Below, piece after piece: positions 25,180-33,807 of a stretch of 64,000 bases of DNA (position 1 is the first letter of the stretch; each line of letters starts with the position of its first letter). Origin of the DNA: Propioniciclava soli (GTDB taxonomy: Bacteria; Actinomycetota; Actinomycetes; Propionibacteriales; Propionibacteriaceae); the NCBI RefSeq assembly GCF_014858005.1, contig NZ_JACYOT010000006.1, forward strand, positions 62,001 through 126,000. The letters are read 5' to 3'. The notes under the pieces are model-generated. The model did no database searches. It saw nothing but the letters and a program-made list of their open reading frames with translations, and was not told the DNA's origin. Position numbers and translations under genes: made by a program.

Positions 25180-26105
25180 TGCCTGCGCGTGCCGACTTCA
25201 CCAGGGCGTTGCTGCGTGCCAGTGGTGCTTCGACGCTGGCGGCGTCGGCCCGGCATCTCGCGCAGGTGGGGGTGCCGGTGTTCCCGTGCCAGCCGCGCGG
25301 GAAGCGTCCGCTCACGACGCGGGGGTTCCACGATGCCACCACCGATATCGGCCGGGTCGAAGTGTGGTGGTCGCGGACTCCGGAGGCGAACCTGGGTGTC
25401 CCGACTGGCGCGGTGTCGGGGATGGTCGTGGTGGATGTGGACGTGCATGGCCCGGTTGATGGGCGGCAAGCGTTCGCCCGCGCCGAGCGAGCCGGGCTCG
25501 TCGATGGCTGGGGTCTGCTGGTGGAGACCCCGACGGGTGGCCTGCACGCCTACTTCGCTGCGACGGCGGGGGTCGAGCAGCGGTCATGGCAGGCCGCTCG
25601 CGCTGGGGTGGACTTCCGGGGTGATGGCGGCTACATCATCGTGTCGCCCTCGGTTCGCATCCTCGGCGGTGTCCCGATCCGCTACGAGGTCGTCAATGTC
25701 GGCGACCAGCCTGCCGCTGCGCTGGACTCGCGTCGGCTGCGGGACTTCCTCGATCCACGTCCGGGACCGGTCGTGCGGCAGGGTCGTGGGTTGGTGCGGT
25801 TGGCGGATGTGAACCGGCTGGCGTTCTGGGTCGCTGGGCGTGGTGAGGGTGAGCGGAACCGGGGGCTGTTCTGGGCCGCGTGCCGCTTGGCCGAGAGTGA
25901 TGTCTCTGCCTCGGATGCGCTCGATGTCCTCAGCGCAGCCGCCAGCCAGGCGGGGCTGGGCGAACGCGAGATCGCCACCACGGTGCGCTCCGCCTACCGG
26001 ATCGCGCACCCCGCGCCCGAAGCCGGTGGCCCCGGCCTCGGTGGCGGCGCCTGGTTCGAGCGAGCCAACGCCCCGAACCCAGGCATGGGTGGGCGGAGGC
26101 TGTGA
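25179..26105 (+). CDS. Bifunctional DNA primase/polymerase (prim-pol) domain protein
   Basis: 308 residues. An archaeo-eukaryotic-primase-like domain: VPVFPCQPRGKRPLT, the WW..TPEANLGVPTG stretch and the catalytic acidic pair in GMVVVDVDVHG, followed by GGLHAYFA. The C-terminal part (about 220-290) is helical, with a possible primase-associated domain. It likely primes replication or recovery of the element's single-stranded DNA after transfer. Start and stop overlap both neighbours as TGATG. Confidence 0.87.
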   Translation: MPARADFTRALLRASGASTLAASARHLAQVGVPVFPCQPRGKRPLTTRGFHDATTDIGRVEVWWSRTPEANLGVPTGAVSGMVVVDVDVHGPVDGRQAFARAERAGLVDGWGLLVETPTGGLHAYFAATAGVEQRSWQAARAGVDFRGDGGYIIVSPSVRILGGVPIRYEVVNVGDQPAAALDSRRLRDFLDPRPGPVVRQGRGLVRLADVNRLAFWVAGRGEGERNRGLFWAACRLAESDVSASDALDVLSAAASQAGLGEREIATTVRSAYRIAHPAPEAGGPGLGGGAWFERANAPNPGMGGRRL

Positions 26106-26848
26106 TGAAGACGACCGGTAGGCAGTGGGCGGGGCGCACCGCAGTGGTGGGGACGGTGTTCATCGCGTTGGGTGCGTTCTGGCTGAGCTTTACCGCGCTC
26201 GCCGATCTGGCGGCGCGTTCCGGGGTCGACCGGGGACAGGCGTGGGCGTGGCCGTTGATCGTTGATGGGATCATCGTGGTGGCGACGGTCGCGGTGGTGG
26301 CGCTGGCTGGGCAACGCTCAGCCTGGTATCCCTGGTCGCTGCTGGTCGGCGGGGCGCTGGTGTCGGTGACGGCGAATGCGATCCACGCTGTGGTCGCTGC
26401 GGACGCCGATGTGCCCGGCCTGCTGGCTGCCTCGGTGGCCGCGGTACCGCCGGTGGTGCTGCTGGCGATCACCCATCTCACCGTGATCCTCACCCGCACC
26501 TTCCCACAGGAGTTGCCGGGGCAGCCTGAGGTGTTGTCCGAGATCCCGGAGATGCTGTCCGAGGTGTATGCCGGACCGCAGGGTGTTGTCCACTCAAAGT
26601 CGTTGTTGTCCGTTGCCTCTGAACCTCTGGCCGATGAGCGGGAGTTGTCCTTAGCCTCGGATGAAACCCCTGGTCGTTCTGACCGCCAGGCCCGTGCTTC
26701 GGCGTTGCGGGCCGCGGGCTGGTCGAACAAGCGGATTGCCCGCGAGATGCAGGTTCATCCGGCAACGGTGGGGAGATGGTTCGCCGCCGCGCACCTTCCC
26801 GACACCAATGATGACGCCACAGTCGAGCGGGAGGAGACGACCCCATGA
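26105..26848 (+). CDS. DUF2637 membrane protein with C-terminal helix-turn-helix
   Basis: 247 residues. Four N-terminal membrane helices (about 8-140) correspond to DUF2637, common on actinobacterial plasmids and conjugative elements. A linker leads to a C-terminal HTH (DRQARASALRAAGWSNKRIA, then ATVGRWF). This suggests a membrane-tethered DNA-binding protein involved in replication or transfer of the element. Coupled by overlap to both neighbours. Its exact role is not known. Confidence 0.8.
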   Translation: MKTTGRQWAGRTAVVGTVFIALGAFWLSFTALADLAARSGVDRGQAWAWPLIVDGIIVVATVAVVALAGQRSAWYPWSLLVGGALVSVTANAIHAVVAADADVPGLLAASVAAVPPVVLLAITHLTVILTRTFPQELPGQPEVLSEIPEMLSEVYAGPQGVVHSKSLLSVASEPLADERELSLASDETPGRSDRQARASALRAAGWSNKRIAREMQVHPATVGRWFAAAHLPDTNDDATVEREETTP

Positions 26849-27249
26849 ACGAACACGACACCCACCACCACGACCCGCGCCCGACGGTCACCGACCCAGC
26901 CGGCGAGCGCCCGGAAGCGTCGCGTGAGCATCCTGAGCCGGTAGCGGCTACGACGCCGGAGGCGGTGCGGGCTGCGCAGGTCGCCCGTCACGACAAGCGC
27001 CACGCGCTCGTCCGGGGTCGGGGTGTGGAGTGGGTGCGCCCGACCGATCTGATGGTCCGGCATTCCGCGACCGCCGCGGGACGGGGCATCGACTTCCAGA
27101 CCGAGTTGTCCCGGCGCGCCCGAGCCCCGCTCAGCGCGGGGATACGTCGCCTCAGCGAGCGGGTGCGCAGGTTGCCTCCGGTGTCGGCGTTCGGCCGGCA
27201 CGCCGCGTCGCAGTCGGCTCCGGTGCGGTCCGGGGTCGGGATGGGTTGA
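26845..27249 (+). CDS. Hypothetical conserved element protein
   Basis: 134 residues, highly charged. The N-terminal third is acidic and His-rich. The middle (HALVRGRGVEWVRPTDLMVRHSA) and the basic C-terminus (SAGIRRLSERVRRLPPVSAF) could bind nucleic acid. No domain was recognised. It overlaps the DUF2637 gene by ATGA. Confidence 0.65.
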   Translation: MNEHDTHHHDPRPTVTDPAGERPEASREHPEPVAATTPEAVRAAQVARHDKRHALVRGRGVEWVRPTDLMVRHSATAAGRGIDFQTELSRRARAPLSAGIRRLSERVRRLPPVSAFGRHAASQSAPVRSGVGMG

Positions 27250-27339
27250 CGGTGACAGGTCATGGCCAGGGCATCGGCAGAAAAGGGAACGCGTTCGTGG
27301 GAGCGGGTGCGCACCTGTCTGCCAGGAGGTGCCGACACG

Positions 27340-28230
27340 ATGACCACACCCACCACCACAACCACCACCGGCAGCGACCAAACGGCGTTCGGGGCTGAGG
27401 ACTTCACCACCGGCGAGGGCCTACGCGCCTTGCTGAACCGGCTTTGCGAGAGCGGCGAGGACGCCTGGGTTCACGACCCGGTCGCACGGAAGTTGATGGA
27501 GTTCGCTGCCGATAAGTACGCGGCTCTGGCCAGGAAGCACAAGCTGGATACCTGGGAGGCGGCCACGGCGGCGTTCGATGCGATGCAGTACCGCTCGACC
27601 CGGGAGGCGAACGATCCGTGGGCGATCATCACCCACGCCGTGCGGATCACCTGCGTGTACGAGGAACGGGCCCAAGGTCTGCTGTGTTCGGTGCATCAGG
27701 CGCGCCGTGCGCATGTCTCGGCGTTCCACGATCCTGAACGGTTCTGCGACCGGGACACTCCTCTGGCCGACTACCATCCCGCGTTCCACACCACCGATCC
27801 CCACGACGATCCCGGCGAGCCGGCCGACAGTGAGGAGCTGAGGTCGGGGCAGGCCTGCCGCTCGGCCACGTCGGCGGCCGAGGATGCGATGGTGCTGCTG
27901 GGTCTGCTGGGTTGGCCCGCGGATTTGGCGCGGGCGTCGGTGGAGCATGTGTGCGGTGCGCTGATGAAGTCCGGCAGCCGTCAGGCCGCCGCCGAGGCGC
28001 TGCGCCGCGACCGGCACGTCCGAGCGCTGCTCGACCTGCCACGCCGCTCGTGGAACGTGCTGTTGAAGGCGTTGCTCGGGAACCCGGACCCTGCCTACCG
28101 GGCCACCAGTGCCGGGCGCGGGGTGCTGCTGCGGCTCCTGGTCGGGGAGACCTTGGATGTGTTGCTGCGCGACGACGACCTGATCCTCGCCCTCGCGCTC
28201 GCCGCGCCCGTCGGCCGAGGGGGCGAGTGA
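27340..28230 (+). CDS. Hypothetical replication/transfer-associated protein
   Basis: 296 residues from ATG 27340, with AGGAGGT upstream. It is helix-rich, with WEAATAAFDAMQYRSTREAN and PWAIITHAVRITCVYEERAQ in the N-terminal half and an unstructured acidic stretch near 150-170. The order resembles sigma-factor-like or RNA-polymerase-associated element proteins, but no catalytic or DNA-binding motif is clear. It is followed directly by the ParB-like gene (TGATG overlap). A GCGCACCTG motif (27309-27317) lies in its leader. Confidence 0.65.
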   Translation: MTTPTTTTTTGSDQTAFGAEDFTTGEGLRALLNRLCESGEDAWVHDPVARKLMEFAADKYAALARKHKLDTWEAATAAFDAMQYRSTREANDPWAIITHAVRITCVYEERAQGLLCSVHQARRAHVSAFHDPERFCDRDTPLADYHPAFHTTDPHDDPGEPADSEELRSGQACRSATSAAEDAMVLLGLLGWPADLARASVEHVCGALMKSGSRQAAAEALRRDRHVRALLDLPRRSWNVLLKALLGNPDPAYRATSAGRGVLLRLLVGETLDVLLRDDDLILALALAAPVGRGGE

Positions 28231-29233
28231 TGTCTGAGGCGCAGATCGGGAGCATCCAGCTCGACCGCACGGTGGAATCTATCCTCGTCGGACATCGGCA
28301 CCGCGTCGACCTGGGCGACATTGATGCGCTGGCGGCGTCCATCGAACGCGACGGACTCCTGCAGCCGATCACGATCACCATCGACGGCGTGCTGATCTGT
28401 GGGGCGCGGCGGCTGGCGGCGATCAAGCAGCTGGGTTGGCGCACCGTGAACGTGTGGGTGCGCAGTGGTCTGTCCGACCGGCTCGGACAGCTCCTCGCCG
28501 AACAGGACGACAACACCCTTCACAAGCCGCTCAGCCAGCTGGAAGCTGCCGGGTTGTACCGGGAGTTGAAGCAGCTGTTCGCCGAGGACGCCGCCCGCCG
28601 GAAGTCGGCGACGCAGTTCAGCAGCGAGAACCAGCCGGGAAGCGACGGTCCCGCAAAGTTTGCGGGACCGTCCAGTGCGCTTGGTGAGGCGCGGGCACAG
28701 GCTGCCGCGATGATCCCCGGCGGCGCGTCCCACACCACCTTGGAGAAGATCGGCTACCTCGAAGCCATCGCCGCCGACACCACCCAGCCCGAAGCCTTGC
28801 GGGCGGAGGCGGCCGCCGGTTTGGAGCGAATCGAGGCCGGCGACCCGGTGCATCCGATCTACCAGACGATCCGCGAGACGATGCCACCGCCAGGCAGCGG
28901 CGTGAGGCTGAGTTGCAAGCCCGTGCCGAGGCGGCGGTTGCTCGCGCGAAGGCGAGCAAGAAGGGAAAGCGGACCCCGCTGCGCTCCCTGCCCGTCGCTG
29001 GGGATGAGGGAGAGCCGGTGCGTTACCCGGTGCGGGCGTTCGTGCAGACCTGGGGCGAGTTGGCCGGCTGGTGGACCCACTACGACGCTGACGACCTGGC
29101 CGTCCACCTCACCGATGAGCAGGTCGAGAACTTCCTGACCACGGCTGAAGGCACCAGCCGGTTCGCCGACGACCTGCGCGCCGCCCGCACCCCCGACGAG
29201 GAACCAGGACCACCGCTGCTCCGCGCCCTCTGA
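28230..29233 (+). CDS. ParB/RepB-type N-terminal nuclease-like domain protein, frameshifted
   Basis: The N-terminal ParB domain is intact: VDLGDIDALAASIERDGLLQPITI, ICGARRLAAIKQLGW and EQDDNTLHKPLS. The frame from 28230 then runs into Arg/Pro-rich nonsense after about residue 218 and stops at 29138. A different frame from about 28885 to 29233 gives a coherent C-terminus (ARQRREAELQARAEAAVARA, then GELAGWWTHYDADDLAVHLT). The two parts read as one protein broken by an indel near 28880. No slippery heptamer is seen, so this is mutation or sequencing error. It likely served partition or plasmid-stage replication. Confidence 0.75.
28644..28672. repeat. Perfect 14-bp inverted repeat inside the ParB-like gene
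   Basis: GACGGTCCCGCAAA and its exact complement are separated by a single G. It lies in the linker between the ParB domain and the C-terminal part, encoding DGPAKFAG. It may be a binding site for the encoded protein or for another regulator. As an RNA hairpin it would be very stable. Confidence 0.7.
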
Positions 29234-29269
29234 GCTGAAGCGTGGGTGCTCTTGGTGCACCTGGCAGGC

Positions 29270-29953
29270 ATGAATCCTGCCGATCCCGATCCTCGTTCAC
29301 GCCGTCGCCTGGCCGTCCTTCTTGCCGCAGGCGTCGTCTTGCTCCTGCTTGCTGGCGTGGGCGTCTACGGCCTCCTCACCGGCCCCCGCACCACGACCAC
29401 TGGTAGCCAGACATCCACGCCGTCGCCCGACGTGAAACCCTCGGCCACGGTCTCGCCGTCTCTGCCTCAGCTTCCGGCAGTGGCGCGCTCGGCTGACCCC
29501 GAGGTGTTCGCCCGGAACGTGGCCACAGCCTTGTTCGCGTGGGACACCGCCTCGGGGCTCCTACCGCTGGACTACGCCTCGGCCATCCTTGGCGTTGGCG
29601 ACCCCTCCGGCGACGAACAAGCCGGACTCGCCTCCGACATCTCCACCTACCTGCCGACCCGAAACGCCTGGATCGAACTGCGCCAGCACGCCACCCGCCA
29701 GCACCTGGTCATCGACACCACGGTCATCCCCGACGCCTGGGGAGAGGCGGTGGAACAGGCGAACCCCGGACAGCTGGCCCCCGGGACGGTCGCGGTGACG
29801 ATCGAGGGCACCCGCCACCGCGCCGGCGTGTGGAACGGCCAACCCGTGACCTCGGAGCATCCGGTCGCGTTCACCATGTTCATGGTCTGCGCACCCTCCT
29901 ATCCGACCTGCCACTTGCTGCGCCTGTCGCAGCTCGACAACCCGCTGCGCTGA
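29270..29953 (+). CDS. Membrane-anchored conjugation protein, VirB8/TcpC-like candidate
   Basis: 227 residues. One N-terminal membrane helix (about 15-36) is followed by a Thr/Ser/Pro linker and an extracytoplasmic domain (about 70-225). Size, topology and position ahead of the other secretion genes fit a VirB8/TcpC-type component. There is no strict motif to confirm this. A GTGCACCTG element (29255-29263) sits directly before its ATG, where a normal ribosome binding site would be. Confidence 0.62.
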   Translation: MNPADPDPRSRRRLAVLLAAGVVLLLLAGVGVYGLLTGPRTTTTGSQTSTPSPDVKPSATVSPSLPQLPAVARSADPEVFARNVATALFAWDTASGLLPLDYASAILGVGDPSGDEQAGLASDISTYLPTRNAWIELRQHATRQHLVIDTTVIPDAWGEAVEQANPGQLAPGTVAVTIEGTRHRAGVWNGQPVTSEHPVAFTMFMVCAPSYPTCHLLRLSQLDNPLR

Positions 29954-29970
29954 AGAAGGAGGGTGCCGTC

Positions 29971-31611
29971 ATGGTTCGGAAACTCGCCGCCGCCGCGCTC
30001 GCGCTGGTGTTTTTCGGCCCCGCTATGGGGCTGATCGGGATCGGAGTGCTGATGAACCCGGCCGCCGCCTACTGCGCCAACCTCACCGGGAGCGTGAACC
30101 TTGGCGCCATCCCCGAGTCGTTGACCGTGACCACCGTCAGGGGCGAGACCTTCACCCTCAACCGCCAGCAACTCACCCACGCGGCGACCATCATCGGTGT
30201 TGGCAGCGGCATCGACGGCGTCGGACGGGCCGGGATCAAGATCGCACTGATGGCCGCCCTCACCGAATCCACCCTGCGGATGCTGTCCAACACCGGCGCC
30301 TACCCGGAATCGGCGAACTATCCCCACGATGGCAACGGCTCGGACCATGACAGCTTGGGCTTGTTCCAGATGCGTCCCCAGTCCGGTTGGGGCACGGTCG
30401 CCGACCTCATGAACCCCACCTACCAGGCGCAGGCCTTCTACGGCGGTAACACGGGCCCGAACTACCCGAGCCCCCGCGGACTTCTCGACATTCCCGGCTG
30501 GCAGCAGATGGACCCCGGCCAAGCCGCCCAGGCCGTCGAAGTCAGCGCGTTCCCCGACCGCTACCGCAACTATGGACCGGTCGCCGACACGATCCTCGCC
30601 ACCCTCACCACCAGCGGTGCGGGGGCGAGTGGAGCCGTGTCATCGTCGCGGGTGGTGTTCCCGCTGCCGGCCGGCACCTGGGTGACGAGTTCGCCCTATG
30701 GCGTGCGGGTGCATCCGATCACCGGGGAACGCAAACTGCACGCCGGCACAGACTTCTCCGCCTCGGACGGAACCCCGATCCTCGCCGTCGCGGACGGCAC
30801 CGTGACCGTCGCCGGAGCCTCGGGCGGGTACGGCAACCTCATCGTCATCGAACACACCATCGACGGCCAAACCGTGGCGACCGCCTACGCCCACATGTGG
30901 GACCGCGGCGTCCACGTCAACGTCGGCGAGCGCGTGCAGGCCGGCCAGCACATCGGAGATGTCGGCAGCAGCGGACTGTCCACCGGCCCGCACCTGCACT
31001 TCGAGGTCCGACCCAGCGGCACCCGAAGCCCGGCAGTCGACGCCGCCGCCTGGCTCACCGCCCACCAGGCAGCCGACCTTCCCGCAGCCACCACCGACAG
31101 CCGGGCCAGAGGCTGCCAGGGCACCGGGCTCTACGCCAACACCGGCATCGCACCACCACCGAAGAACCCGGACGGGAGCTGGCCGGCCGAGTCCTGCTCG
31201 CTGCCGGACCCGACCCAGCCACGCCGTCGCGGCGCGTGCGTCACCCCGCGGACCGCGACCATCATCCGGCAGATCGAAGCCATGAACGTCGGACACAACG
31301 GCATCGCGTGCTGGGACCCGCACGCCTGGAACCCCACGTCGGATCATCCCAAGGGGAAGGCCTGCGACATCGTGTTCGGCAGCCTGGGCCACTTTCCCGA
31401 AGGCGCCGACAAGGCCAATGGCGACCGGCTCGCGGAATGGCTCGTCGCCAACGCCGATGTCTGGGGCGTGAACTACGTCATCTGGGGTGGCCGCGTGTGG
31501 AGCTCCGCCCGCGCCAGCCAAGGCTGGCGCACCTACACCGGCGGCGGCATCTATGACGTGACCAGTCCCACAGGGGGTCACCACGACCATATCCACCTCA
31601 GCCAGCGGTGA
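29971..31611 (+). CDS. Three-module peptidoglycan hydrolase of the conjugation system
   Basis: 546 residues with a signal sequence (about 1-30). A lysozyme/SLT-like module (about 70-200) contains ALTESTLRM and DHDSLGLFQMRP, with the catalytic Glu in the first. An M23 LytM domain (about 225-345) contains HAGTDFSASDG and HLHFEV. A C-terminal module (about 410-540) contains DHPKGKACDIVFG and HHDHIHLS, reminiscent of LAS/VanY-type Zn peptidases. It probably opens the wall for the transfer channel. The ribosome binding site AAGAAGGAGGG is strong. Confidence 0.88.
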   Translation: MVRKLAAAALALVFFGPAMGLIGIGVLMNPAAAYCANLTGSVNLGAIPESLTVTTVRGETFTLNRQQLTHAATIIGVGSGIDGVGRAGIKIALMAALTESTLRMLSNTGAYPESANYPHDGNGSDHDSLGLFQMRPQSGWGTVADLMNPTYQAQAFYGGNTGPNYPSPRGLLDIPGWQQMDPGQAAQAVEVSAFPDRYRNYGPVADTILATLTTSGAGASGAVSSSRVVFPLPAGTWVTSSPYGVRVHPITGERKLHAGTDFSASDGTPILAVADGTVTVAGASGGYGNLIVIEHTIDGQTVATAYAHMWDRGVHVNVGERVQAGQHIGDVGSSGLSTGPHLHFEVRPSGTRSPAVDAAAWLTAHQAADLPAATTDSRARGCQGTGLYANTGIAPPPKNPDGSWPAESCSLPDPTQPRRRGACVTPRTATIIRQIEAMNVGHNGIACWDPHAWNPTSDHPKGKACDIVFGSLGHFPEGADKANGDRLAEWLVANADVWGVNYVIWGGRVWSSARASQGWRTYTGGGIYDVTSPTGGHHDHIHLSQR

Positions 31612-31653
31612 ACCAGCGATGACTACGTCTGATGCAGGAAGGTGACACCGGCG

Positions 31654-31920
31654 ATGAACGTGTTTCCCGACTTCGGTGGCCTCGGCGGGATCGGTGATCT
31701 CCGCGCGGTCGTCGGCGCACTGTTGACGGTCGTGCTGATCGTGGCGGTACTGGTGTTGATCATCTCCGCGATCGTCTGGGCCATCGCCGCCGCCAACGGC
31801 AACTACGCCAGTGCGGGCAAGGCCCGAACCGGCGTCCTGGTGGCCCTCGGAGCTGCCGCGCTGGCTGGGAGCGGGGTCGCGTGGATGAACTGGCTGATCA
31901 ACCTCGGCGAGCAGTTCTGA
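31654..31920 (+). CDS. Small two-helix conjugation protein, pilin/DUF6112-like (copy A)
   Basis: 88 residues with a soluble N-terminus (FGGLGGIGDL) and two hydrophobic helices. It is related to the protein at 32079-32402: both share GLxGIxxLRxxVGA, then a long helix with SAIVW, then a basic turn (GKARTGVL or GKVGVL) and a second helix. The size and topology fit a VirB2-like pilin or channel subunit, which is inference. Confidence 0.75.
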   Translation: MNVFPDFGGLGGIGDLRAVVGALLTVVLIVAVLVLIISAIVWAIAAANGNYASAGKARTGVLVALGAAALAGSGVAWMNWLINLGEQF

Positions 31921-32078
31921 CCCACACCCCAGAGTCTTGCGACTGCCCGCGCCCCCGGGGGTGCGGGCATCGTCACGTCTATCGAACGGCAGCCAGGGCG
32001 GGGTGTTGGGTGCACCTGTGGTGCGTACCCCGCTCGCGCCGTCTGTGCGTGGGCCTGTCCGTGTCGAGGAGTCCTGCT

Positions 32079-32402
32079 GTGTTCGATCTACTCACCACCA
32101 CCGCTTCGTTCCTGCCGCTGCTGGTGCCGATGGACATCACCATCGACCCGAACACCAACGGCTTGCCTGGGATCAACCAGCTGCGCACCATCGTGGGCGC
32201 GGTCATGACCATCGGCCTCATCCTTAGCGTGCTGGCGTTGATCGTGTCGGCGATCGTGTGGGGCTTCGGCGCCAACTCCTCCAACCCGCACCTCGCCTCC
32301 CGGGGGAAGGTCGGCGTGCTCGTCTCCTGTGGTGCGGCGGTGATCTGTGGCGCGAGCGTCACGCTGGTCAACTTCTTCTGGGGCGTCGGCCAGTCCGTCT
32401 GA
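32079..32402 (+). CDS. Small two-helix conjugation protein, pilin/DUF6112-like (copy B)
   Basis: 107 residues from GTG 32079, with GAGGAG upstream. It begins with an extra N-terminal hydrophobic segment (LLTTTASFLPLLVPM) that may be a cleaved signal, followed by the two-helix unit shared with the gene at 31654. Tandem copies could give a mixed pilus or separate channel roles. A GTGCACCTG motif (32010-32018) and a 158-base gap separate them. Confidence 0.75.
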   Translation: MFDLLTTTASFLPLLVPMDITIDPNTNGLPGINQLRTIVGAVMTIGLILSVLALIVSAIVWGFGANSSNPHLASRGKVGVLVSCGAAVICGASVTLVNFFWGVGQSV

Positions 32403-32443
32403 CCCCGCTCCGGTCGGTCACGTCGAGAGTGCTGGTGGTTGTG

Positions 32444-33799
32444 ATGAGTGTGTGTGACGTTCCGGTCATCTCCTCGGTCTGCGATGCCGTCGGCGAAGGG
32501 GCCGCCTCCCTGGTGGCGGCCCCGTTCGACTGGCTCGCCCAAGCGATGGGCGCCGCCGCGGGCTGGTTGTTCGAGGCGGTCTGGTCGGTGTTCGATAGCA
32601 CGACCTTGGTGGATGTCACCCGGCCCGGCTACGTCGCGGTGTACAACGTGGTCTTCGGGGTCGCGGTCTTCGTCATGCTGATCTTCTTCTGCCTTCAACT
32701 CCTCACCGGATTGGTCCGCCGCGACCCCACCGCCCTGGCCAGGGCGGCGCTGGGGCTCGCCAAGTCGGTGCTGGGGTCGTTCGTTGTCATCACGTTGACG
32801 GCGCTGCTGCTGGAGGTCGTCGATCAGCTGTGCCTGGGGATCGTGCACGCGGCCGGGGAGACCACAGAGTCGATGGGCGACAGGCTCGCCCTGATGGCCG
32901 CCGGGCTGGTCGGGATCAACCTCGCCGCTCCCGGTGTCGGGGCGATCATCACGATCTTCCTCGCGGGCCTGGCGATAGCCTCCGCCGCCATCGTCTGGCT
33001 TTCCCTGCTCGTCAGGAAGGCGCTGCTGCTGGTCGCAGTCGTGCTCGCCCCACTCGCTTTCTCGGGGGCGTCGTGGGACGCCTCGCGGGGGTGGATCGGG
33101 AAGTGGGCGATGTTCGTCATCGCCCTGATCTGCTCCAAGTTGGTGTTGGTCGTCATGTTCCTGGTCGCGATCACTCAGGTGTCGGCGCCGATCGATGCGG
33201 ACCTGGCGTCGATCAGCGATCCCATCGCGGGGATCGTGTTGATGGCGATGGCAGCGTTCGCGCCGTATCTGACCTACAAGTTCATCGCGTTCGTCGGGTT
33301 CGACATGTACCACGCGATCGGCTCCGAGCAGGACGCCAAGAACGCGCTCAACCGGCCCATCCCGATCCCCAGCAAGACACCAGGCGGCAGCGAACCGAAG
33401 AAGGTCCTCGACGGCGCCAGCAGCGGGAGCACCAGCGGGTCGGCCGGCAGCTCGAGTAGTGGAGGGGCGACGCCGCCCGCACCGAAGCCAGCTCCCGCAC
33501 CCGCCGGAGGTGCTGCCGGTGGTGGGGGTGCGGCCGCGGGCAGCGGTGCTGCGGCGGCTGGTCCGGTCGCCGCCGCGGTGGTGGTCGGCGCGCAGGTCGC
33601 CAAGACAGCTGCGACCGCCGGCCCGAAAGCCGGCACGGCCCTGGCCGGCCAGAGTGAACGTGCCGCGGACGCGGCCGTCCAGACGGCTGCCGCACCCCCT
33701 CCGCCATCGACTCCGGTCCCCAGAGCTTCAAGTGCGGAGGTGTCACCGCGTTCGTCGACGCCGACCGCTCCGCCCGCACCCCGCCCATCGAAGGAGTAG
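32444..33799 (+). CDS. VirB6/TrbL-like polytopic conjugation protein
   Basis: 451 residues. The N-terminal two thirds hold about six to eight membrane helices with long periplasmic and cytoplasmic loops. The C-terminal third is an Ala/Gly/Pro/Ser-rich tail of low complexity (about 320-450). This is the usual form of the VirB6/TrbL subunit of the inner-membrane channel. Start ATG 32444 is chosen, and a GTG at 32429 is possible. Followed by the SCO6880-type gene after 8 bases. Confidence 0.82.
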   Translation: MSVCDVPVISSVCDAVGEGAASLVAAPFDWLAQAMGAAAGWLFEAVWSVFDSTTLVDVTRPGYVAVYNVVFGVAVFVMLIFFCLQLLTGLVRRDPTALARAALGLAKSVLGSFVVITLTALLLEVVDQLCLGIVHAAGETTESMGDRLALMAAGLVGINLAAPGVGAIITIFLAGLAIASAAIVWLSLLVRKALLLVAVVLAPLAFSGASWDASRGWIGKWAMFVIALICSKLVLVVMFLVAITQVSAPIDADLASISDPIAGIVLMAMAAFAPYLTYKFIAFVGFDMYHAIGSEQDAKNALNRPIPIPSKTPGGSEPKKVLDGASSGSTSGSAGSSSSGGATPPAPKPAPAPAGGAAGGGGAAAGSGAAAAGPVAAAVVVGAQVAKTAATAGPKAGTALAGQSERAADAAVQTAAAPPPPSTPVPRASSAEVSPRSSTPTAPPAPRPSKE

Positions 33800-33807
33800 A
33801 CCCGCGC

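Noticed and set aside
28870-28915. Programmed ribosomal frameshift in the ParB-like gene
   Set aside because: No slippery heptamer or suitable downstream structure at the break, so mutation or sequence error is more likely.
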